From: Leptospira mtsangambouensis | GTDB taxonomy: Bacteria; Spirochaetota; Leptospiria; Leptospirales; Leptospiraceae | DNA: 64,000 nt | Direction: 5' to 3' | Assembly (NCBI RefSeq): GCF_004770475.1 | Contig: NZ_RQHK01000017.1 | Location: 558,001 to 622,000, forward strand | In this document: positions 27,725-36,433 of the stretch, in pieces | How positions within the stretch are numbered: the first letter of the stretch is position 1 | Layout of the letters: every line of letters begins with the position of its first letter | Notes under the pieces: model-generated | Told to the model about the DNA's origin: nothing | The model's input: only the letters and a program-made list of their open reading frames with translations | Databases searched by the model: none | Program-made: the position numbers and the translations under genes

Positions 27725-27740
27725 GAATGAATATTCATTC
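27725..27740. promoter_or_regulatory. FadR-like TetR operator, perfect palindrome
   Basis: GAATGAATATTCATTC is a perfect 16-bp inverted repeat. The TGAATGA-N-TCATTCA layout is that reported for Bacillus FadR, a TetR regulator of fatty-acid degradation. It sits between the divergent tetR gene and the catabolic operon. A candidate -35 (TTGTAA) lies 18 bases before a TATTCA inside the palindrome. Confidence 0.6.
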
Positions 27741-27771
27741 ATTATTTTACGAGGATGAATACGAGTTGGTA

Positions 27772-28338
27772 ATGGCAATTTCGAGAAAAAATCTGATATC
27801 TAGGCGAACTGTTGTCAAAACATCAGCTTTTGGGGCGGTTTTTTTGTTCCTATCCACTTGGAATTGTAAACCATCACCAAGCTCTGTGATCACAGGAAGA
27901 GGGATCTCCTGTCGATTTTTAGATCCAGAAGCTCAGGAAGTTTTCTTTCATTTGAGTGATGCTTTATTGTTTTCATTTCTTCCCAAGGATGATTTGGAAA
28001 AAGAAAAGGTGATCAATGAAGTGATTCTTGGAATTGATTCCTATTTGTATACCTTACCAATCCACACACAAGATGAAATTTTAGAAGCAGTTCAATTTTT
28101 AAAGTTAAGATTTGTTAGATGGTATTTGTTTGGGTCTGGAAATGATTGGGCACAGAGTGATCGCACAATCGTCATTAGAACCTTAAACCAATGGAAAATG
28201 TCTTATATCACCTTGTTTCGTTCTTTATTCTTTTTATTACAATCAATGATCACAATAGGGTTTTTTGAAACATCTTATTCGTGGAAACATGTCGGTTATC
28301 CCGGCCCAGAACATGCTTTAGGATTACGCCATGGATAA
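27772..28338 (+). CDS. Tat-exported small subunit of GMC oxidoreductase
   Basis: 188 residues from the ATG at 27772. An in-frame ATG at 27727 exists but lies inside the operator palindrome, so the later start is preferred. The N-terminus SRRTVVKTSAFGAVFLFLS is a twin-arginine signal ending in TWNC, a possible lipobox. The rest resembles gluconate 2-dehydrogenase subunit 3-like partners, with the C-terminal YPGPE also seen in the 17.3-kb paralogue. First gene of the long rightward operon; its end overlaps the GMC gene by 8 bases. Probable role: escort and anchor of the flavin subunit in the periplasm. Confidence 0.65.
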   Translation: MAISRKNLISRRTVVKTSAFGAVFLFLSTWNCKPSPSSVITGRGISCRFLDPEAQEVFFHLSDALLFSFLPKDDLEKEKVINEVILGIDSYLYTLPIHTQDEILEAVQFLKLRFVRWYLFGSGNDWAQSDRTIVIRTLNQWKMSYITLFRSLFFLLQSMITIGFFETSYSWKHVGYPGPEHALGLRHG

Positions 28339-29872
28339 ATTAATCAACGCTTCATATTTGCAGAAAGATTTAGATTTAGAAGCAGATTTTGTCATTGTTG
28401 GATCTGGTGCTGGTGGTGGAACCAGCGCAGAAATTTTATCCAAAGCTGGGTTCAAAGTTATCATCGTTGAAGAAGGAAATTATGAGACGAGTAAAGATTT
28501 TGATCTAAAGGAACTATCTACTTTTAATCGATTGTATTTTGAAGGTGCAACTCGGCCAACAAAAGACAAAGCATTTACAGTTGTTCAAGGAAGGACTGTC
28601 GGTGGATCAACAGTGGTCAATTGGACTACTTGTATCAAAACGCCAAAGGAAACTTTAGAGTATTGGGAAAATGAATTGGGGATTCAGGGTTATAGTTCAA
28701 AAGAGCTGGAACCTTGGTTTGAAGTTGCATCCAAAAGACTTTCCATTCATACGTGGGAAGCACATAATCAAAACAATAATTTACTAAGTCTTGGTGCAAA
28801 AAAGTTGGGATGGCGTTATAGTTCAATTCCGCGAAATGTTAAAAATTGTCATATGTTAGGTTATTGTGGATTAGGTTGTCCAGTTGATGCCAAACAAAGC
28901 CAACTTGTGACGACTATCCCTTCTGCATTAAAAGAAAACACAACCTTACTCTATAATACGAAAGCAGTTCGTTATGAATGGAAAGACAATCGAATCGATT
29001 ATTTAAATTGTACACCAGCCACTGTTTACGGAATAAAAACTCCGAAAATACGTTTGTTTGCAAAACATTTTATAACCAGTGCAGGAGCGATCAATTCACC
29101 TGCTTTATTGTTACGATCAAAACTTCCCGATCCTTACCAATTGATTGGGAAAAGAACTTTTGTACAATTACACAATTATTCAGTGGCAGAAATGCCTTCT
29201 TCCGTTTTCGGATTTTTTGGAGCTCCACAATCAGTCGCATCAGATGAATTTTTATGGAAGGATGGAGTCACAGGAAGGGCTGGTTACAATATAGAAGCAG
29301 TTGGAGCACAACCAATTGTTTTGATGAATTTACGTAAACTGGTGGGAGAAGAATTTGAAGCATATGTGAAAAGTTATCCAAACTTGCATGTGTTAGTATC
29401 GCAAATTCGAGATGGATTTAATGAAGATAGCCAAGGTGGAACAGTAAGTTTAAATGATGTCGGATATCCAATCCTTGATTATCCATTGAATGATTACATG
29501 ATTGATGGAATCAGACGATCTTATCTTTCGATGGCGGAATGTCAGTTTGCTGCGGGAGCCAAGACAGTTGTTCCTGCAAACAATGCAGTTTCTCCATTTT
29601 CCTCTTGGATGGAAGCCAAAAAAGGGATTGAATCAATGACCATTCAATCTCCTAACACAGTTGTGAATTCCACTCATCCGTTAGGTGGTAATCCAATGGG
29701 TAAAAATCCAAAAACTTCCGTAGTTGATACTTCTGGTAAGTTTCATCATTTAAAAAATTTATCAGTGATTGATGGATCCATTTTTCCTACAAGTCTTGGA
29801 GTGAATCCAAGTTTTACAATTTATTCTATTGCTTCGAAATTAGCTAATCAACTGGCAAGGGAGATGACCTAA
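28331..29872 (+). CDS. GMC-family FAD oxidoreductase
   Basis: 513 residues. FAD-binding [21 protein letters not shown] near residue 20, GGSTVVNW (GMC substrate-domain signature), the Cys cluster [12 protein letters not shown] plus DAKQSQ, and C-terminal HPLGGNPMG with the catalytic His. Paralogue of the 17.8-kb enzyme. Fatty-alcohol oxidase, sterol oxidase and membrane alcohol dehydrogenases are the nearest types; the context (transporter, CoA ligase, SDRs) suggests a hydrophobic alcohol. RBS AGGA is 8 bases upstream of the ATG. Confidence 0.85.
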   Translation: MDKLINASYLQKDLDLEADFVIVGSGAGGGTSAEILSKAGFKVIIVEEGNYETSKDFDLKELSTFNRLYFEGATRPTKDKAFTVVQGRTVGGSTVVNWTTCIKTPKETLEYWENELGIQGYSSKELEPWFEVASKRLSIHTWEAHNQNNNLLSLGAKKLGWRYSSIPRNVKNCHMLGYCGLGCPVDAKQSQLVTTIPSALKENTTLLYNTKAVRYEWKDNRIDYLNCTPATVYGIKTPKIRLFAKHFITSAGAINSPALLLRSKLPDPYQLIGKRTFVQLHNYSVAEMPSSVFGFFGAPQSVASDEFLWKDGVTGRAGYNIEAVGAQPIVLMNLRKLVGEEFEAYVKSYPNLHVLVSQIRDGFNEDSQGGTVSLNDVGYPILDYPLNDYMIDGIRRSYLSMAECQFAAGAKTVVPANNAVSPFSSWMEAKKGIESMTIQSPNTVVNSTHPLGGNPMGKNPKTSVVDTSGKFHHLKNLSVIDGSIFPTSLGVNPSFTIYSIASKLANQLAREMT

Positions 29873-29876
29873 TTCT

Positions 29877-30758
29877 ATGTTAACGCGAGTAGAAGAAATT
29901 TTATTTGCTTCAATGATTTTTTTTCTAATGGTTGCGATGGGCACAACCTTAACCTTAGAAAATTTTAAAAAAGCAGTTCAATCTAAAAAGCCATTGATGA
30001 TTGGAATGTTATCTCAATTCGGTTTTATGCCTCTCATCGCCTTTGGTTTGTCCAACATCTTTGGATTGTCACCTATGTTTTCTATCGGACTGATTTTGGT
30101 TGGATGTACACCTGGTGGAACCACTTCAAATTTATTAACTTATTATGCAAAAGGTGACGTTGCCTTAAGTATTAGTATGACGATTACTTCAACGGTTCTT
30201 GCAGCAATCATGATGCCATTTTTGTTTTGGTTGTATTGTTCAGGATTTAACGCAGAACAAATTCAGATTCCTTACAAAAGTATAATTGGTTCTATTATTA
30301 TTTTAATCATTCCAGTTTTGCTTGGTATTAAAATAAGATCATCTAATCAAAGATTGGCGTTAAAAATTGAAAAGATCGGAAGTTTTTTAGGAATTCTGAT
30401 GATCCTATTTTTACTAGTCGTTATGATTCCAAAAAACTTTGAATTACTAAATAAAACAACTTGGGAAATGTACATCTCCGCTATTCTTATTACGGTTTTA
30501 GGTTATTTCTTTGGTTATGTATTTAGTAAATTTCTCAATTTAACGGAACGCCAAAGTACAACAGTATCACTTGAAACAGGAATTCAAAATGGACCACTAA
30601 CGATAGCTGTCATCTTACTTAGTTTTCCTGAAAACCAGATTAATGAAATTCTTTGGATGCCACTTTTATATGCTCTATTTGTTCCCGTAACTTCATCACT
30701 TGCTACATATTATTTTTACTTAAAATCAAAAAAAAATCAGAAGGAACTAGTTTCATGA
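29877..30758 (+). CDS. BASS-family sodium/organic-anion symporter
   Basis: 293 residues, about nine membrane segments. Family signatures: [22 protein letters not shown] (ASBT/NTCP-like CSPGG-x-x-SN motif) and [10 protein letters not shown] (the E-x-G-x-Q-N sodium-site motif). Members import bile acids, pantoate, 2-keto acids or other organic acids with sodium. Here it sits between an alcohol oxidase and acyl-CoA enzymes, so it probably imports the carboxylate to be degraded. Stop overlaps the next start as ATGA. Confidence 0.85.
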   Translation: MLTRVEEILFASMIFFLMVAMGTTLTLENFKKAVQSKKPLMIGMLSQFGFMPLIAFGLSNIFGLSPMFSIGLILVGCTPGGTTSNLLTYYAKGDVALSISMTITSTVLAAIMMPFLFWLYCSGFNAEQIQIPYKSIIGSIIILIIPVLLGIKIRSSNQRLALKIEKIGSFLGILMILFLLVVMIPKNFELLNKTTWEMYISAILITVLGYFFGYVFSKFLNLTERQSTTVSLETGIQNGPLTIAVILLSFPENQINEILWMPLLYALFVPVTSSLATYYFYLKSKKNQKELVS

Positions 30759-31882
30759 ATTTCTATTTTTCGGAAGAACAAAACCGATTGCGAGAAGCAG
30801 TGGCAACTTATGCGAAAATTGCAGGAGCAGATCCACAAAGAGACATCGAAGAAAGAGACAGTGAATTTTCTTGGGATGTCTTGAATGCGTTAGGTGAGAA
30901 AGGCTGGACTGGCGTGATTGTTCCAGAAGAATACGGCGGTTTGGGTAAAGGTGCTGTTGAATACACAATCATTATGGAAGAAACAGCAAAAGAGCTTATT
31001 TACGGTCCTCAAAATTTAATCCAAGCACAACAAGGATTGTTAGCGGTTGGAACGGAAGAACAAAAACGAAAATGGTTACCAGAATTAGCAAAAGGAAAAA
31101 TTATGGCGGCTCAAGCTATCTCTGAACCAGATGCAGGTTCTTCCTTTCAAAACATTCAAACGACAGCAGTCAAAGATGGCAATGAATGGGTGTTAAATGG
31201 TCTTAAAGTTCATATCAATTTGGGGAAGGAAGCTCAATTGATGATGGTTTTGGCAAAAACTGATAAGGGTTTAACGGAATTCTTAGTCGATAAAGATTCA
31301 AAAGGAATTCGTTATGAAAAACAAGACCCTATTGGTTTACGTTCAGCTCCTATGTATGATGTACATTTTGAAGATTGTCGTATCCCTGCCGATACTGTTT
31401 TGGGGAGAGAAGGCAGAGGAATTGAAACCTTTATGGCAATTTTTAAACTAAGCCGTTTGGGTGTAGCTTCACAGTTAATTGGAATTGCTCGAGGTTGTTT
31501 AGAACATGCGGTATCCTTTACAAAGTCTAGAAAGGTTGGTGAAAATAGAGTTTCTGATTTTCAAGGAATCCAATGGATCATTGCTAAATTGACAGCTGAG
31601 TTAGAAGCAGCCAAACTTGCAAGAAACCAAGCAGCATGGTTACATGATCAAAAAGTGAATCATAATTTGGAAACTTCAATTGCTAAATACTTAGCAGGAG
31701 TGATTGCTGATGAAACAGTTAACAAGGCATTTACATTAACTGGTTCACATGCATGTTATCGCAACCGTCCTTATGATCGTTATGTGAGAGAAGTGAAATC
31801 ACTTTTAGCCGGTGGTGGAAGTTCGGAAGTGATGTTAAATAATGTTGCGAGAGAAATTTTAAGACCTTCCTACCACTATTAA
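30755..31882 (+). CDS. acyl-CoA dehydrogenase-family flavoprotein
   Basis: 375 residues starting at the ATG that overlaps the BASS stop. N-terminal helical domain ([14 protein letters not shown]), the flavin-domain segment [16 protein letters not shown], and the C-terminal helical domain are standard. Oddity: where the canonical catalytic Glu precedes Gly-Thr (xEGTS) this protein reads LAGGGSSEV, and the alternative Glu position of isovaleryl-CoA dehydrogenase reads KLSRL. Neither base is present in my alignment, so it may act on an unusual substrate or need a partner. Cytoplasmic. Confidence 0.82.
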   Translation: MNFYFSEEQNRLREAVATYAKIAGADPQRDIEERDSEFSWDVLNALGEKGWTGVIVPEEYGGLGKGAVEYTIIMEETAKELIYGPQNLIQAQQGLLAVGTEEQKRKWLPELAKGKIMAAQAISEPDAGSSFQNIQTTAVKDGNEWVLNGLKVHINLGKEAQLMMVLAKTDKGLTEFLVDKDSKGIRYEKQDPIGLRSAPMYDVHFEDCRIPADTVLGREGRGIETFMAIFKLSRLGVASQLIGIARGCLEHAVSFTKSRKVGENRVSDFQGIQWIIAKLTAELEAAKLARNQAAWLHDQKVNHNLETSIAKYLAGVIADETVNKAFTLTGSHACYRNRPYDRYVREVKSLLAGGGSSEVMLNNVAREILRPSYHY

Positions 31883-31883
31883 A

Positions 31884-32843
31884 ATGAAATTTTCAGGAAT
31901 AACATTAATCACGGGTGCAAACGGCTTTATTGGTTTTGCACTTTTAAAGGAACTCTCGAAAGATTCATCTTTGAAAATTCGAGTTACGGATCTTCACAAT
32001 GATAGAATCAATTCGTTAAGTAACAAAAATATAGAATATATTCGGTCTGATATTCGTAATGAAGAAGATTTAAAAACTTTATTTACAGGTGTGGATCGAG
32101 TATTTCATGTGGCGGGAATTTGTAATCTTAGCACTCCATATGAAACTTTGAAACCTATCAATGTCAACGCTGTAGATAAAATCACTGATTTTGCTTTAGA
32201 AAATAAAGTAAAAGCTTACATTCACTTTAGTTCCTCTAGTGTGTACGGAACTTATCGTGGAACTCCTTTTAAAGAAACCGATTTCTGTAATCCTATGGAT
32301 GCTTATGCGAAGAGTAAATATGATGGGGAACAAATTGTATTAATCAAAATTGCAAAAGGATTGAAGGCAGTGATTTTAAGGCCATGCACTGTTTATGGTC
32401 CAGGTTGTAATGATGGTGCAGGAAAAGTGTTTTCTCGACCAGGAAATATTGCCGGGATACCAGGGAATGGGAACCAGAAATTAGCAAACGTTAGGGTTGA
32501 AGATGTTTCTTCATCCGCTATTTTTTTATCGGAAAAGGAAAATGTTTTTGGTGAAATTTTTAACATTGCTGATGATAGCCAGCCAAGTTTAGGAGAAGCA
32601 TTGGATCTCGCTTCAATTGCATTTGGTTCGAAGATTAATAAAATCAATATTCCTCTGGGTATTCTAAAGGTGTTAGCCAAACTTGAGGCACCATTTGCAA
32701 AGTTAAGGGGAAAGATACCTGACTTAGAATTTGAAGCAATTAAATACTTATATAAAGATTATTGTATGGATAATCAAAAATTAAAATCAGTTGGTTATAC
32801 CTTTCAATACCCTGATTTCAAAAATTCTATTTTAAAAATGTAA
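31884..32843 (+). CDS. extended SDR (3-beta-HSD/epimerase type)
   Basis: 319 residues. N-terminal Rossmann motif TGANGFIG, catalytic YAKSK (Tyr-x3-Lys) with the upstream Ser in HFSSSSVYG, and RPCTVYGPG, typical of NAD-dependent epimerases and 3-beta-hydroxysteroid dehydrogenases. In this CoA-ligase/crotonase context an alcohol or hydroxy-acyl oxidation is more likely than sugar epimerisation. Starts 1 base after the acyl-CoA dehydrogenase stop. A second extended SDR is encoded in the converging operon (42.2 kb). Confidence 0.8.
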   Translation: MKFSGITLITGANGFIGFALLKELSKDSSLKIRVTDLHNDRINSLSNKNIEYIRSDIRNEEDLKTLFTGVDRVFHVAGICNLSTPYETLKPINVNAVDKITDFALENKVKAYIHFSSSSVYGTYRGTPFKETDFCNPMDAYAKSKYDGEQIVLIKIAKGLKAVILRPCTVYGPGCNDGAGKVFSRPGNIAGIPGNGNQKLANVRVEDVSSSAIFLSEKENVFGEIFNIADDSQPSLGEALDLASIAFGSKINKINIPLGILKVLAKLEAPFAKLRGKIPDLEFEAIKYLYKDYCMDNQKLKSVGYTFQYPDFKNSILKM

Positions 32844-32869
32844 TCTGTTTCTTAAGGAGAATCAACAAA

Positions 32870-33700
32870 ATGAGTAAGGTAATTGTAATCAGTGGAATTG
32901 CACAAGGGATGGGCAGAGAAGTTTCTCTTATGTTGGCTGCAAAAGGATATACTATTTGCGGTTTTGATGTTGAAAAAAAATATTTAGATAGTTTGTCATC
33001 CGAATTAACAAAGTTAAACGCTAATTTTCATTTAGAAACACTCAGTATTACTGAATCAGAAAAAATCCTGAAGTTTAAAGATAGTGTAATAAAAAAGTTT
33101 GGAACAGTCGATACAGTCGTTTCCAATGTTGGAATTGGCTTTTTTGGTCCATTTGAAGAGGTAGATTTAAACAAAGCACTACAATGTTTTGATATCAACG
33201 TTATTGGTTGCGCAAGATTACTCCAAGCATTTATCCCTTCGATGAGAAAGGCAAATCAAGGAAAACTGATCGTTATGTCTTCGCTTGTAGGGCAAGTCCC
33301 ATTTCCGTTTGAGTCCATTTACTCTGCTACTAAGTTTGCGATTGAAGGAATGGTGTCTTCTTTACGTTATGAAGTAAGTCCTTTTGGAATCCAAGTTGCA
33401 ATGATCCAACCGGCTCAAGTTTCGACGAATTTTGCGGCAAAGGCTCAAAAGTTACCAGAAAAAGATTCTCCATATTTCGAACGATGTGTGCGGTTTATTG
33501 ATAGAGATAATGATTTAATTCGTTCAGCAACAAATCCAAAACAAGCGGCAGAAAGAATTGTAAAAGTAATTGTGTCTAACCGACCAAAACTATTCAATCA
33601 AGTTGATTTTATGAGTACTTTCTTTTTGGGACTCAATCGCTTTTTGCCTCAAAAGTTAAAAGATAAAATCTTATTAGATCATATGAACATAAACGTTTAG
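32870..33700 (+). CDS. classical short-chain dehydrogenase/reductase
   Basis: 276 residues. NAD(P)-binding SGIAQGMGRE (a variant of TGxxxGxG), the SNVGIGFFGP segment in place of NNAG, Ser in VMSSLVGQ and catalytic YSATK. The C-terminal tail (FMSTFFLGLNRFLPQKL) resembles membrane- or lipid-associated SDRs. Strong RBS AAGGAG 8-9 bases upstream. Probably oxidises or reduces a hydroxyl/keto group of the operon's substrate. Confidence 0.82.
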   Translation: MSKVIVISGIAQGMGREVSLMLAAKGYTICGFDVEKKYLDSLSSELTKLNANFHLETLSITESEKILKFKDSVIKKFGTVDTVVSNVGIGFFGPFEEVDLNKALQCFDINVIGCARLLQAFIPSMRKANQGKLIVMSSLVGQVPFPFESIYSATKFAIEGMVSSLRYEVSPFGIQVAMIQPAQVSTNFAAKAQKLPEKDSPYFERCVRFIDRDNDLIRSATNPKQAAERIVKVIVSNRPKLFNQVDFMSTFFLGLNRFLPQKLKDKILLDHMNINV

Positions 33701-33708
33701 GAATGATT

Positions 33709-35634
33709 ATGAAAGTTCCCAATCTAGAAAAAAGAACTTTGTATTACTTGTCACAGGAAGGGAGACGTCTTTATGGTTCTCTGCCTGTTCAAAGTTTTAA
33801 AGATCATAAAAAAGAATATCAAGATATCAATTATAATGAATTCGTTTCTAATGTTGAAAATATAGCAAAGGGATTGTTATATCTAAATGCAAAGGCGGGA
33901 GATAGAGTAGGGATCATAGCGGATGTAGGCCATCAATGGTTACAAGTGAGTATGGCAATTACTAATATTGGCTGTGTTGATGTTCCTCGTGGGACGGATG
34001 CAACACTTGATGATATAGGTTATATTTTAAAACATGCAGAATGTAAAATTGTTTTCATTGAAACGGAAAAAGCTCTGCAAAAGTTTCTTCCTGAATTAAA
34101 AAAGTTAAAAATAGAAACCATCATTTTATTTGGAGATACAAAATGTGATAAAACTGATTTAGCCATTCCAGTATTAAACTTCTCAGATTTAAAAAAATAC
34201 GGTGTCACGATAAACGATGAAAATTTTCATCAGAGAGGAAAAGAAATTCAGGAAGAAGATTTAGCCACTATCATTTATACATCAGGGACAACAGGAAAAC
34301 CAAAAGGTGTAATGTTGACTCATGGAAGTATTCTTTTTGAAATTAATTCTTTAGTTGCTGAGTTTCGGAAAACTGGAGTACAAGTTGGCGAAGGTGATGT
34401 CACATTAGGATTTTTACCTCCATGGCATAGTGGAGAAAGAATCTTTGAAACTATTTGTTTTTATTCAGGAATTAAGATTGCATTTACAAGTGTTCCTGAA
34501 CTTGGAAAAGATCTAGCAAAAGCAAAGCCAACGATTTTGTTTACTGTTCCACGCGTTTGGGAAAGTTTTTACGATAAAATAAAAGATACGATTCACAAAA
34601 GTATTTTTTTCAAAAAATATTTTTTAAAGACACTCTTATGGAATTCAGTAAATTATTCCATTTGTTATGATAAGGCTTTCGATCGAATCCCCCGATTGAA
34701 TTCACCAAAAACAACCTTCCAAATTTTATCACAAATTTTTCATCTAATCAAACTAGTTGTTTATTTTCCTTTGTTACCAATTTCGAAATTAGTGCTTTCA
34801 AAAATTTTATCTGTATTAGGTGGAAAGTTACGGTATGCTTTTGCCGGCGCAGGAGCTTTGCAAGCGGAAGTGGATCGATTTATGTATGCGATTGGCATGC
34901 CTATATTAGAAGTTTATGGTATGACCGAGAATTCTGGAGTTTCAACAATAAGACACTATAATGATTTTTCTGTAGGGAACGTTGGGAAACCAATTCATGG
35001 GGTAACTATCAAATTGATTGATGATTTAGGAAACGTAATAACGAAACCAGGAATCAAAGGTGTAGCTCATCATCATGGATTTCATAATATGAAAGGATAT
35101 TATTTAGAAGAAGAAAAAACTAAGGCTGTGTTAACAACTGATCGTTGGTTAAATTCCGGTGATCTACTTGTTTATACCGCACAAGGAACCCTGAAATTTG
35201 CTGGCAGAGCAAAGGATACAATTGTTCTTTCTGGTGGAGAGAACGTGGAACCGGAACCAATTGAAATTTGTTTAAAACAAAGTGAATTTATCGACCAAGC
35301 AGTTGTTGTAGGACAAGATAAAAAATCATTATCAGTTCTGATCCTTTTAAATTTAGATAAAGTTCAATCTTACCTTCATTTACATTCAATATCTTTGGAT
35401 TTGAACAATTGTATTTTTAATGAAGAAGATGATTTATTAAAATTAATAAAAGAGGAAGTGAAACGATTTGTTTCAGATAAAAATGGGTTCAAATCTTTTG
35501 AAAGGATCACAAATTTTTTTATCTTACAAAATCCATTTGTAATTCATGATGAATTGACTCAAACGCAGAAAGTGAAGCGGAATCGAGTGCAAGAAAAATA
35601 TCATAATGAAATTGAATCGATGTATCGCAAATAG
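33709..35634 (+). CDS. long-chain acyl-CoA synthetase (AMP-forming)
   Basis: 641 residues from the second of two ATGs (33703, 33709); AGGA is well spaced only for the second. P-loop-like IIYTSGTTGKPKGVMLTH (about 185-202), YGMTENSG, and the hinge/adenylate motif SGDLLVYT followed by GRAKDTIVLSGGENVEP. Length and layout match FadD15/ACSL-type ligases that activate long-chain or bulky carboxylic acids to CoA esters. Membrane-associated or cytoplasmic. Confidence 0.9.
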   Translation: MKVPNLEKRTLYYLSQEGRRLYGSLPVQSFKDHKKEYQDINYNEFVSNVENIAKGLLYLNAKAGDRVGIIADVGHQWLQVSMAITNIGCVDVPRGTDATLDDIGYILKHAECKIVFIETEKALQKFLPELKKLKIETIILFGDTKCDKTDLAIPVLNFSDLKKYGVTINDENFHQRGKEIQEEDLATIIYTSGTTGKPKGVMLTHGSILFEINSLVAEFRKTGVQVGEGDVTLGFLPPWHSGERIFETICFYSGIKIAFTSVPELGKDLAKAKPTILFTVPRVWESFYDKIKDTIHKSIFFKKYFLKTLLWNSVNYSICYDKAFDRIPRLNSPKTTFQILSQIFHLIKLVVYFPLLPISKLVLSKILSVLGGKLRYAFAGAGALQAEVDRFMYAIGMPILEVYGMTENSGVSTIRHYNDFSVGNVGKPIHGVTIKLIDDLGNVITKPGIKGVAHHHGFHNMKGYYLEEEKTKAVLTTDRWLNSGDLLVYTAQGTLKFAGRAKDTIVLSGGENVEPEPIEICLKQSEFIDQAVVVGQDKKSLSVLILLNLDKVQSYLHLHSISLDLNNCIFNEEDDLLKLIKEEVKRFVSDKNGFKSFERITNFFILQNPFVIHDELTQTQKVKRNRVQEKYHNEIESMYRK

Positions 35635-35651
35635 GTGGGGAAAAAAGATAA

Positions 35652-36431
35652 ATGTATAAATCTTGGAATGTAGAAATTGAGGATAGGATCGCATCGGTCA
35701 GATTACAAACCAATGATATGAATGTGATGGATATGGATTCTCTTTTTGAACTCAAAAGTCTGAGTAAAGAATTAGAGAATAACAATAAAGTTTGGGTCAT
35801 CATTTTAGAAGGAGCTGGTAAACACTTTTCATCTGGAGTGAATATTGAAATTTTAAACAAAGCAGCAGAAATCAATGCAGAAGAATTTAAAAGACATATG
35901 CGCGAAATGCAAAGTTGTTTTACCGCATTTGAAAACATTCCCAAACCTACGATAGCCAAAATACAAGGTTTTTGTATGGGAGGCGGTTTTATGTTAGCAC
36001 AATGTTGTGATTTTAGAATCGCCAGTGAAAAATCTGTATTCTCTGTTCCTCTTGTGAAATTGGGTTTAACTGTTCTTATGGGAACAAATCGTATAACACG
36101 AAATGCAGGCATTGCTGCTACAAATGAAATAGTAATGTTAGGTGATAAGTTTAATCCTGAAAAAGCACTCCAACATAATTTGTTAACTAAGGTAGTAATC
36201 CCAGAAAATTTGGATGATGCTGTAGCTCAGTTTGCAAATAAATTTAAATCATTACCTCCGCAAACCATTTCAATCACCAAACAAATAATCAAACAGGGTG
36301 ACAAAATTCCTTTGGATCAAAGTTTAGAACTTGAGATTGAGTTACAATCAAAACTATTGGGTTCAACGGATTTAAAAGAAGCATTAGATAGTTTCACCAA
36401 CCGTCGAAAACCAGTGTTTACTGGAAACTAA
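35652..36431 (+). CDS. crotonase-family enoyl-CoA hydratase/isomerase homologue
   Basis: 259 residues. Oxyanion-hole segments HFSSGVN (about 57-63) and FCMGGGFMLAQ are conserved. Oddity: the first catalytic Glu of hydratases (Q-P-E-I) is replaced in VPLVKLGL, whereas the second Glu is kept in TNEIVMLGD. This argues against simple water addition and for isomerase, hydrolase or another crotonase chemistry. Follows the CoA ligase after 17 bases; the chemoreceptor gene starts 2 bases after its stop. Confidence 0.8.
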   Translation: MYKSWNVEIEDRIASVRLQTNDMNVMDMDSLFELKSLSKELENNNKVWVIILEGAGKHFSSGVNIEILNKAAEINAEEFKRHMREMQSCFTAFENIPKPTIAKIQGFCMGGGFMLAQCCDFRIASEKSVFSVPLVKLGLTVLMGTNRITRNAGIAATNEIVMLGDKFNPEKALQHNLLTKVVIPENLDDAVAQFANKFKSLPPQTISITKQIIKQGDKIPLDQSLELEIELQSKLLGSTDLKEALDSFTNRRKPVFTGN

Positions 36432-36433
36432 CA

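Noticed and set aside
35519..36112. 197-codon frame antisense to the crotonase gene
   Set aside because: Overlaps two well-supported genes and shows no recognisable domain.
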